A stretch of DNA of 9,332 nt, taken from positions 1-9,332 of the forward strand of contig JAESRR010000047.1 of NCBI GenBank assembly GCA_016764535.1, in the 5' to 3' direction. A model generated the notes under the pieces. The model ran no database searches. It was not told the DNA's origin and saw nothing but the letters and a program-made list of their open reading frames with translations. Below, piece after piece: positions 1-5,484 of this stretch (position 1 is its first letter; each line of letters starts with the position of its first letter). This DNA is from Cohaesibacteraceae bacterium. GTDB taxonomy: Bacteria; Pseudomonadota; Alphaproteobacteria; Rhizobiales; Cohaesibacteraceae. The position numbers and the translations under genes were made by a program.

Positions 1-371
1 TGAATAAAACTATATTCGGCAAGCTTGCCACCCACTTTTGCTTTGGCTTCATAAGTCAAAATTGTATAGTCACCGTCTTCAACCAAACGGACTTCTGCCG
101 AACCTTTGGCAAAACCGGCCGCTCCGCCTTTACCTTCTCCAACAATCGTATAGCTTTCAGGGGGATTTAAGTTTTCCAGCGTTACTGCACCTTTAAATTT
201 GGCCTTAACAGGCCCTATTTTGGTGGTAACAGCAGCAGTCATTTCTGTGTCTGAAATTTTTACAAGTTCATCACATCCAGGAATACAAGCGCGTAAAATT
301 TCAGGATCATTCAACGCATTCCACACTTTTTCCCGCGACGCAGGAATTCGGTACTCACCCTTGAGATCCAT
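1..371 (-). CDS. coxG: CoxG family protein (SRPBCC fold), N-terminal part, cut by the window edge
   Basis: The reading frame starts at an ATG at 371-369 and stays open to the left edge, giving 123 complete codons. The N-terminus MDLKGEYRIPASREKVWNAL, followed by a DPEILRACIPGC stretch (about residues 22-33), is the signature of the CoxG/SRPBCC ligand-binding fold. A glycine-rich stretch GEGKGGAAGFAKG (about residues 81-93) also fits. Known CoxG proteins are about 150-230 residues, so the C-terminus, including any membrane-anchoring helix, lies outside the window. In known CO-oxidising bacteria CoxG tethers CO dehydrogenase to the membrane and has been linked to quinone binding. A good ribosome binding site (AGGGAGG, 7 nt spacing) supports this start. 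It is the only accessory gene here not joined to its neighbour by an ATGA overlap; 210 bp separate it from the gene before, so it may have its own control. Family assignment is firm; the exact role with this form II enzyme is inferred. Confidence 0.9.
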   Translation of the reverse strand, partial: MDLKGEYRIPASREKVWNALNDPEILRACIPGCDELVKISDTEMTAAVTTKIGPVKAKFKGAVTLENLNPPESYTIVGEGKGGAAGFAKGSAEVRLVEDGDYTILTYEAKAKVGGKLAEYSFI

Positions 372-378
372 AAATCAG

Positions 379-385
379 CCTCCCT
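379..385 (-). promoter_or_regulatory. Ribosome binding site of coxG
   Basis: On the minus strand this reads AGGGAGG, a near-perfect Shine-Dalgarno sequence 7 nt before the ATG at 371. It fixes the coxG start. Its upstream end overlaps the 12 bp palindrome at 384-395 by two bases, so anything bound or folded there could affect initiation. Confidence 0.75.
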
Positions 386-395
386 GGTGCACCAG
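384..395. repeat. 12 bp perfect palindrome just upstream of the coxG ribosome binding site
   Basis: CTGGTGCACCAG is fully self-complementary. A second half-site CACCAG follows at 397-402, so the region reads as a palindrome plus an extra direct half-site. The position next to the coxG ribosome binding site suggests an operator or a small hairpin, but no regulator is known from this window. Confidence 0.5.
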
Positions 396-445
396 ACACC
401 AGTATTTATTCTGTCAGTAAAAACTCCCGACGCGTCAAAATTCTG

Positions 446-474
446 ATTGCAATGTGCAATGAAGTTTGCGCAAA
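446..474. repeat. Two adjacent inverted repeats upstream of coxG
   Basis: ATTGCA (446-451) and TGCAAT (455-460) form a 6 bp inverted repeat with a 3 bp spacer. Four bases later TTTGCGCAAA (465-474) is a perfect 10 bp palindrome. The two share the TTGC/GCAA half-site. This arrangement fits a dimeric repressor or activator site, though short palindromes also occur by chance. Confidence 0.4.
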
Positions 475-554
475 AACGTCGGCTCCGCAGCTTGCCCATC
501 TACCCGGACCTCAAGTTAAACAGACGATTGCACTATCGCCAAGAGGGAATTGAC

Positions 555-570
555 AATTTGGTCAAATTAC
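555..570. promoter_or_regulatory. AATTTG-GT-CAAATT palindrome containing a GTAATTTGNYC motif copy
   Basis: AATTTG (555-560) and CAAATT (563-568) are perfect inverted arms around GT. On the minus strand 570-560 reads GTAATTTGACC, matching the GTAATTTGNYC sequence also seen in the other two noncoding gaps (5471-5481, 7850-7860, 7966-7976). It lies 12 to 27 bp past the stop of the fusion gene. It may be a shared operator; function is inferred only from recurrence. Confidence 0.4.
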
Positions 571-581
571 ATGCAAAAAGA

Positions 582-2219
582 TCATTTTGTAAATTTGTGG
601 TCGGCCGTGACCCTGGTCCCAAGGATTTCCAAAGATGCCGGGGTATCGTAATCAACCAGCACTGAATGTGTGGCTTGAACTTCAACAATAGCGTCATGAT
701 AGCGGTCAAACAGCACACGCCCTCCCTGATCGCCCTGCAGGTTTTTTAGATCTTCAAAAAGACGGGACGACCACAATACAGGATTTCCGCGTTTTCCATC
801 ATGAACCGGCAATACAATCAATCCATCATTGGCGGGATCAAGTGATGTTATCATTTGGTCAATCAGATTAGTCGAAACATCCGGCATGTCCCCCAACAGG
901 ACCAATGCGCCTCGTGTCTCAATATACGACAACGCTTCAATTCCGCTTTTAAGAGACCTGCTTAGTCCGGCACTGTAGTTTGAACATTCAACAAATCTAA
1001 CATCACATCCATCAAGAGCTTCTCTAACTTTATCAGCCTGATGCCCAACCACCACATGGACGCCAAAGGCCTGGCTTGCAAGCGCACGCTCCACTACATG
1101 GCGGATCATCGGCTTACCATCGACTTCGACAAGCATTTTGTTGACACGCCCCATGCGCCTCGATTCTCCGGCAGCCAAAACGACTGCAGTAACCAGTCCA
1201 ACCGAGCCGAAAGAATGATCCTGAACGGCATGTTGTCTTGGCATGGGCCGGGTGACTATTTCACCCAGCAATCCACCAACGCCGAGCCCGGCCATATCCA
1301 TTGCCCTGACTTCAATGTCAGCAAGAACACGGTTTAGCACCCAGTCAAATCCGTTTTCAAGCGGGCTTCTTGCACAGCCAGGTGCTCCTATGACCGGTTT
1401 GCCGCCAAATGAACCGAGAAGCAATAAATTTCCTGGATCAACCGGCATTCCAAATCGCTCGATGACGCCTCCCGCCAATCGAACAGCAGCAGGCAATGTA
1501 TCATTTTCATCCACGATTGCCGACGCACCAAATAGAATGAAGACATCACATTGGGGTTCCAGATCTCCAAGGGCTTTGCCGACTTCCCCAATAGTGTGTT
1601 CAACCCGTATTTCCACCTCAACGTGGCTGCCTGTACTTTCAAGACGCTTGTCCAAAGCTCTTCTTGTTTTGTCCAGCAATGAAACTTTCATCCCTGGCAG
1701 ACGAGTGTTGATCAGCCCTATTTTTTTTGGAGAAAAAGGTGCTATCGAAAGGCAGGCTTCGTCAATTGCATCGATTTTATTGGATAATTGCCGTTCGGCA
1801 CCAAAGGGTATGACTTTGGCGGTGGCTACAAGGCTGCCTTTTTTTACCCGGCGTAGAACGGGCAATGTTGCAAGGGTCAAGGCATCATCGATGGTATTGA
1901 TCTGGTGCACAATATCTTCACGTATTTTGAGCAACCCGGCACAGGTCGCAACCAGATTGGAACGGCCAGTGGTTGCTTTTTCGCAGTGAATCAACTTCCC
2001 GGCAGCTGACTTTGCCAGGATCGTAGCCAGCACGTCTTCATGCAAATCAGTCACTTCAAGACGAGCAACAATAATTTCCTCAATACCGGCATCCTGTAAT
2101 TCCGCAATTTCCTCGTGCGTAATGATTGTACCTTTGCGGATCACCAGATTGCCGGATCTAATGGTGTGACCAAGTATAGCATCGTGAGAACTGGATACTT
2201 TTTCCGGGCCAAATTTCAT
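582..2219 (-). CDS. Molybdopterin-binding / MocA-like nucleotidyltransferase fusion protein
   Basis: This 545-residue protein joins two functions. Residues 1 to about 335 resemble the MoeA/MogA-type molybdopterin-binding region (FILFGASAIVDENDTLPAAV at 227-246; GGKPVIGAPGCARSP at 272-286). Residues 341-545 form a MobA/MocA-like NTP transferase: VVLAAGESRRMG (346-357) with K361, LLGDMPDVS (441-449), RGNPVLW (477-483), GDQGGR (496-501) and VDYDTPAS (522-529). MocA adds CMP to molybdopterin to make MCD, the cofactor of CoxL-type hydroxylases, so an MCD-forming or cofactor-handling role in the cytoplasm is likely. Fusions of this kind are known in alphaproteobacteria, sometimes annotated as molybdopterin-binding/glycosyltransferase family 2. 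The start ATG overlaps the preceding stop as ATGA (2219-2216). No good ribosome binding site is visible, which suggests translational coupling. The N-terminal half contains two A-runs (A8 and A7) encoding lysine pairs, with the frame intact. Domain calls are firm; the exact reaction is inferred. Confidence 0.9.
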   Translation of the reverse strand: MKFGPEKVSSSHDAILGHTIRSGNLVIRKGTIITHEEIAELQDAGIEEIIVARLEVTDLHEDVLATILAKSAAGKLIHCEKATTGRSNLVATCAGLLKIREDIVHQINTIDDALTLATLPVLRRVKKGSLVATAKVIPFGAERQLSNKIDAIDEACLSIAPFSPKKIGLINTRLPGMKVSLLDKTRRALDKRLESTGSHVEVEIRVEHTIGEVGKALGDLEPQCDVFILFGASAIVDENDTLPAAVRLAGGVIERFGMPVDPGNLLLLGSFGGKPVIGAPGCARSPLENGFDWVLNRVLADIEVRAMDMAGLGVGGLLGEIVTRPMPRQHAVQDHSFGSVGLVTAVVLAAGESRRMGRVNKMLVEVDGKPMIRHVVERALASQAFGVHVVVGHQADKVREALDGCDVRFVECSNYSAGLSRSLKSGIEALSYIETRGALVLLGDMPDVSTNLIDQMITSLDPANDGLIVLPVHDGKRGNPVLWSSRLFEDLKNLQGDQGGRVLFDRYHDAIVEVQATHSVLVDYDTPASLEILGTRVTADHKFTK

Positions 2220-3241
2220 TCAGGAACGATCACGGGACGCTTTGATCCGCGCAATGCCTGAATTATCTCCGCAAGGACGGAAACCGCAATTTCTTCGGGA
2301 TTTACGGCTCCGATATCAAGCCCGATTGGCGAAGAAATTCGCGCCAATGAACTTTCTGTTGCCCCTGTATTGGTCAATCTGGTTTGTCGTTTTGCATGGG
2401 TTTTTCGCGACCCCAATGCACCGACATAAAAACAATCAGCAACAAGGGCTGCCGCGATTGCGAAATCATCAATTTTCGGATCATGGGTTAATGCTGCAAG
2501 AGCTGTAAATTTATCCAGTTTGATAGCTTTGAAAGCATCTTTTGGCCATTCACAAACAAGGCGGGCTCCAGGAAATCTCTCGGGCGATGCAAAGGCACCA
2601 CGCGGATCGATAATGGTGAGATCATACCCAGCAACTTTACACATCGGGACAAGAGCCTTGGATATATGAACTGCACCAATTGCGATTATCCTGGCTGGAG
2701 GAACAAGGACGGTGAGGAAGACTTCGTTTCCCGCTTCACCAACCATCACCGAACGGCCTATTTTCAGGCACGCTTCCAACGGGCCCATTTCATCTTCAAT
2801 GACCAGTTTGTTTTTACCGGTATTCATATCTGTCTGTACAATTACACCACGTCTTGCTTCTCGCTCGAGGTTGATGCGTTGCAACAGTGCCGCAGATAAT
2901 CCGACATTGCTATTGGCCAGTATCGGTTGAACATAAACTCGAATGCGGCCACCACAAGAAAGGCCGACACGCCATGCGGTTTCATCTTCAACACCATATT
3001 CCAGCATGCATGGTTTGTTGTCGCTCATCACAGTCATGGCTTCAACGACAACGGCTCCCTCGACACATCCTCCCGAAACAGAGCCTTCGAAATTACCCTC
3101 ACTATCGATTACCAAATGACTACCAGTACGGCGGGGAGCAGAACCCCAGGTCTCCACAACTGTCGCAAGAGCAAGAGTTCGGCCTTCTTCAGCCCAGATT
3201 TGTGCAATCAATAATGCATCGCTTTCAGAATGGCCCGTCAT
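2216..3241 (-). CDS. coxF: XdhC/CoxF family molybdenum cofactor maturation protein
   Basis: From the ATG at 3241 the protein is 341 residues. The N-terminal XdhC/CoxI domain shows GSAPRRTG (33-40), GSVSGGCVEGAV (53-64) and GLSCGGRI (93-100). The C-terminal Rossmann-like XdhC domain shows IIAIGAVHISKAL (185-197), LTHDPKID (251-258), YVGALGSRKTHAKR (272-285) and SPIGLDIGA (304-312). XdhC proteins bind the molybdenum cofactor, promote its sulfuration and deliver it to xanthine-dehydrogenase-family enzymes; CoxF of Oligotropha is a relative tied to active-site assembly. An in-frame ATG at 3253 would add four residues, but 3241 gives the same ATGA overlap (with the coxE stop) seen at the two neighbouring junctions, so I prefer it. 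The 3' end overlaps the fusion gene by ATGA. The coxF symbol rests on position after coxE; coxI-like is an alternative name. Confidence 0.92.
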   Translation of the reverse strand: MTGHSESDALLIAQIWAEEGRTLALATVVETWGSAPRRTGSHLVIDSEGNFEGSVSGGCVEGAVVVEAMTVMSDNKPCMLEYGVEDETAWRVGLSCGGRIRVYVQPILANSNVGLSAALLQRINLEREARRGVIVQTDMNTGKNKLVIEDEMGPLEACLKIGRSVMVGEAGNEVFLTVLVPPARIIAIGAVHISKALVPMCKVAGYDLTIIDPRGAFASPERFPGARLVCEWPKDAFKAIKLDKFTALAALTHDPKIDDFAIAAALVADCFYVGALGSRKTHAKRQTRLTNTGATESSLARISSPIGLDIGAVNPEEIAVSVLAEIIQALRGSKRPVIVPE

Positions 3242-4461
3242 GATAATTCCCATCCTTTTTGCCTGATAAAATTTGATGAACCAGGCTTATGCGAAAGCGC
3301 TGTACACAATTCAGCCATGGATTTTAGATTGTGAATTGCACGAAACTCATCAACAAAAGGCAACATTTGTCTGATGCCCTTGGCTTTAGGTTCAAACCCG
3401 TCAAATCGCAAAAGCGGATTAAGCCAGATAAGTTTTCGACAGGATTTTTGCAAACGTTCAATGGCGGGTGCCGGGTCATCACCCCCGCTTCGCTCCAATC
3501 CGTCAGAAATCAACAGGACAACAGGCCCACCAGTCATCACCCTTCGCGACCATAATTTATTGAAACTCGCCAGACTTGCCGCGATACGTGTGCCTCCTGA
3601 CCAGTCTTCAACTTCCCGGGAAGCCAAATCAAGCGCTTCATCAGGATCGCGTCTGGTAAGTTGCCGGGTAATATTTGTGAGGCGCGTGCCGAATACAAAG
3701 CTGTGCACAGGCCTGCGGACTTCTGACAACGCATGTAAGAATTGCAAAAACATACGCGAATAATCACTCATGGATCCGGAAATGTCCAAAAGTGCTACAA
3801 TCGGGGGATTTTTGGAAGACTTGTCACGATAATGCGGAATGATCATATCACCACCTGTCCGCAACATTGAGCGCAAGGTCTTTCGTGTATCAATGATGTG
3901 ACCTCTTTTGGAAGGTTTCATTCTCCGTGTCAGGATTTTGTTGTCTGGCAGAATCAACCTGCGGATTTGCAAACGGGCTTCTGCAATTTCTTCTGCAGAC
4001 ATTTGTGCAAAATCCTTGTTTTGCAAAACCTCCCGTCCTGAAACAGTGAACCGGGCATCAACTTCGATCTCCTGCTCTGTGGATTGAGATGTTTTCGGAT
4101 CATTTCCCATCAAGGCATTGGCAGCCCTTGCAGCCCCCGGTTTCGGTTTTTGTTTTTCTCGTGGAACAGCTATCGGTGAAAGAAGGGCAATAAGTTTTTC
4201 GACAAGACCCCGCGGTTTCCAAAACAACAGGAACACCTGGGAAAACACAATGGATTGCTCGTGTTTTTTAACCATAACCCCGTGTAACGCCCAGTAAAAA
4301 TCATCCTGATGGCGCACACCGGTGTAACCGATTGCTTTCACTGCATCGACTATCTGGGCTGGACCAATCGATAATCCCGCATTTCGTAGTGCTCGTGCAA
4401 AATGCACAATATTTTCACCCAGCCTTGATTCCTGGAGTTCATGCCCTTCCGAATTGATCAT
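3238..4461 (-). CDS. coxE: CoxE, VWA-domain protein of CO-dehydrogenase-type maturation
   Basis: The protein has 407 residues. A variable N-terminal region (1-215) is followed by a von Willebrand factor A domain with a complete MIDAS metal site: DISGS (226-230), the threonine of GGTRI (T291) and ISDG (319-322, D320). The C-terminal WLNPLLRFDGFEPKAKGIR (346-364) is typical of CoxE relatives. No signal peptide or membrane segment is evident, so it probably acts in the cytoplasm. CoxE works with the MoxR ATPase CoxD; in Oligotropha CoxE and CoxF are implicated in supplying copper to the [CuSMoO2] centre. Here the target CoxL lacks the copper-binding cysteine, so the function must differ or be broader. 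The start overlaps the coxD stop as ATGA (4461-4458) with no strong ribosome binding site, pointing to translational coupling. Family assignment is firm. Confidence 0.95.
   Translation of the reverse strand: MINSEGHELQESRLGENIVHFARALRNAGLSIGPAQIVDAVKAIGYTGVRHQDDFYWALHGVMVKKHEQSIVFSQVFLLFWKPRGLVEKLIALLSPIAVPREKQKPKPGAARAANALMGNDPKTSQSTEQEIEVDARFTVSGREVLQNKDFAQMSAEEIAEARLQIRRLILPDNKILTRRMKPSKRGHIIDTRKTLRSMLRTGGDMIIPHYRDKSSKNPPIVALLDISGSMSDYSRMFLQFLHALSEVRRPVHSFVFGTRLTNITRQLTRRDPDEALDLASREVEDWSGGTRIAASLASFNKLWSRRVMTGGPVVLLISDGLERSGGDDPAPAIERLQKSCRKLIWLNPLLRFDGFEPKAKGIRQMLPFVDEFRAIHNLKSMAELCTALSHKPGSSNFIRQKGWELS
3245..3257 (-). promoter_or_regulatory. Purine-rich ribosome binding region that decides the XdhC/CoxF start
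   Basis: The minus strand reads AAAGGATGGGAAT before ATC and the ATG at 3241. GGGA and the AAGGA upstream of it lie at usable distances from 3241, but AAGG directly abuts the alternative ATG at 3253, leaving no spacer. This favours the downstream start. Confidence 0.45.
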
Positions 4462-5393
4462 ATCGGGTTTGCCATTTTCCCTTTGATCGAATCCAGAATA
4501 CGTGTTGCCTCACTGCCCTGAATAGCCTGAATGTCGTCCTGATATTTTAGCAAAACACCCAATGTGTCAGAAACAGTCTCGGGATCGAGTGCAATTTTAT
4601 CCAGTTCAGTCAAAGCCGTGGCCCAATCGAGGGTCTCAGCGACACCGGGATTTTTGAAAAGATCCATTGTTCGTAATTCCTGCACGAAAGCAACAATGCT
4701 GGCAGCCAGTTGCGCCGATGCACCGGGCACTTTGTTGCGAACAATCGCAAGTTCCCGTTTTGCGTCTGGATAATCAACCCAGTGATACAAACAGCGCCGC
4801 TTAAGCGCATCATGTATTTCCCTGGTTCGATTGGTCGTCACGATTACAATGGGAGTACTGGATGCGGTGATTGTTCCAATCTCGGGAATAGTAATTTGAT
4901 TATCCGAGAGCACTTCCAGCAAATAGGCTTCAAATGCCTCGTCTGCCCGATCCAGTTCATCGATCAACAAAACCGGCGCAATTCCGTTTTTGCATTCGAG
5001 TGCTTGCAACAGGGGTCTCTTGATCAGGAATTGCTCATCATAAAGGTCTTTTACAAGAGATTTGCTATCTACCGGGCCTGAAGCTTCCGCCGCACGAACC
5101 GCTATCATTTGCGCCGCAAAATTCCACTCATAAACGGCGTTTGAAATATCAAGCCCCTCATAACATTGCAGGCGAATGAGAGGTCGTTCCAACATACTTG
5201 ACAAAACTTTGGCGATTTCGGTTTTTCCAACACCGGCTTCGCCTTCCAGAAACAAGGGGCGTCCCATTTTCAAACTCAGATACAGGACTGTTGCCAGTGA
5301 ACGATCCGCCATATATCCGGCTGAACCGAGCCGATTGAGCACTTCGTCAATCGATCCGGGAAGTTGATTTGATGTCTCTGCCGATTCGTGCAT
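4458..5393 (-). CDS. coxD: CoxD, MoxR-family AAA+ ATPase
   Basis: The 311-residue length fits CoxD (about 295-310). Motifs appear in order: Walker A GEAGVGKT (51-58), Walker B VLLIDELDRADE (141-152), sensor 1 TTNRTRE (186-192) and an arginine-finger-like ALKRRCLYHW (196-205). In Oligotropha, CoxD is a membrane-associated ATPase needed for sulfuration of the molybdenum in CO dehydrogenase. MoxR ATPases generally pair with VWA proteins, which fits coxE immediately downstream (ATGA overlap). The start at 5393 has a weak ribosome binding site (AGGGGG, 5408-5403, 9 nt spacing) that lies inside one arm of an inverted repeat. It is separated from coxL by 86 bp and probably shares its transcript. Function by family is firm; the substrate is inferred to be the CoxL encoded next door. 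Confidence 0.95.
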   Translation of the reverse strand: MHESAETSNQLPGSIDEVLNRLGSAGYMADRSLATVLYLSLKMGRPLFLEGEAGVGKTEIAKVLSSMLERPLIRLQCYEGLDISNAVYEWNFAAQMIAVRAAEASGPVDSKSLVKDLYDEQFLIKRPLLQALECKNGIAPVLLIDELDRADEAFEAYLLEVLSDNQITIPEIGTITASSTPIVIVTTNRTREIHDALKRRCLYHWVDYPDAKRELAIVRNKVPGASAQLAASIVAFVQELRTMDLFKNPGVAETLDWATALTELDKIALDPETVSDTLGVLLKYQDDIQAIQGSEATRILDSIKGKMANPI

Positions 5394-5399
5394 TCTGCA

Positions 5400-5449
5400 T
5401 GGCCCCCTGCATATGGTTGATATTCAATCAGAAATTCACGCCGGGGCCA
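5400..5449. repeat. Inverted repeat in the coxL-coxD gap covering the coxD ribosome binding site
   Basis: TGGCCCC (5400-5406) and GGGGCCA (5443-5449) are perfect 7 bp complementary arms separated by 36 bp. On the minus-strand transcript the downstream arm contains most of the AGGGGG Shine-Dalgarno sequence of coxD (5403-5408). A small inner TGAT/ATCA pairing (5418-5421, 5427-5430) could shorten the loop. It could tune coxD translation relative to coxL or shield the coxL message end. There is no U-run after it, so it is not a classical terminator. Confidence 0.45.
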
Positions 5450-5465
5450 AATCTGTTTCAAGCCC

Positions 5466-5484
5466 TGTGTGTAATTTGATCAAA
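5466..5484. promoter_or_regulatory. GTAATTTGATC motif copy and TTTGATCAAA palindrome at the coxL stop
   Basis: TTTGATCAAA (5475-5484) is a perfect 10 bp palindrome spanning the coxL stop codon. The wider sequence TGTGT-GTAATTTGATC (5466-5481) matches TGTGT-A-GTAATTTGATC (7844-7860) upstream of coxL with one inserted base, so the two copies flank coxL in the same orientation. It is a possible regulator site or recombination footprint; function unknown. Confidence 0.4.

Larger units (their letters stand above)
372..581. other. 210 bp noncoding gap between the fusion gene and coxG, rich in palindromes
   Basis: No convincing gene lies here. The gap holds at least five short perfect inverted repeats: CTGGTGCACCAG (384-395), GACGCGTC (429-436), ATTGCA-ATG-TGCAAT (446-460), TTTGCGCAAA (465-474) and AATTTG-GT-CAAATT (555-568). 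A minus-strand TTGACG (433-438) resembles a -35 box, but the nearest AT-rich -10-like sequence (TAAATA, 403-408) is 24 nt away, too far for a normal sigma-70 promoter. I see no classical GC-stem plus U-run terminator. The gap may carry a coxG promoter with operators or a structured leader; the sequence alone does not decide. Confidence 0.5.

Noticed and set aside
403..438. TTGACG ... TAAATA as a sigma-70 promoter for coxG
   Set aside because: The spacer is 24 nt, well outside the usual 16-18 nt.
311..499. 62-residue minus-strand open frame overlapping the coxG start
   Set aside because: It overlaps coxG in another frame, has no recognisable motif, and coxG has a clear start and ribosome binding site.
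1243..1989. 248-residue plus-strand open frame antisense to the fusion gene
   Set aside because: It has a low-complexity Ser/Thr/Pro/Arg-rich composition typical of an antisense shadow and no family motif; the minus-strand frame has clear domains.
3374..3763. 129-residue plus-strand open frame antisense to coxE
   Set aside because: It is a shadow of the conserved VWA coding sequence with no motif of its own.
4891..4900. GTAATTTGAT inside coxD as a further regulator site
   Set aside because: It is within conserved coding sequence (Gln-Ile-Thr), not palindromic, and lacks the final C of the motif; kept only as counter-evidence for motif specificity.
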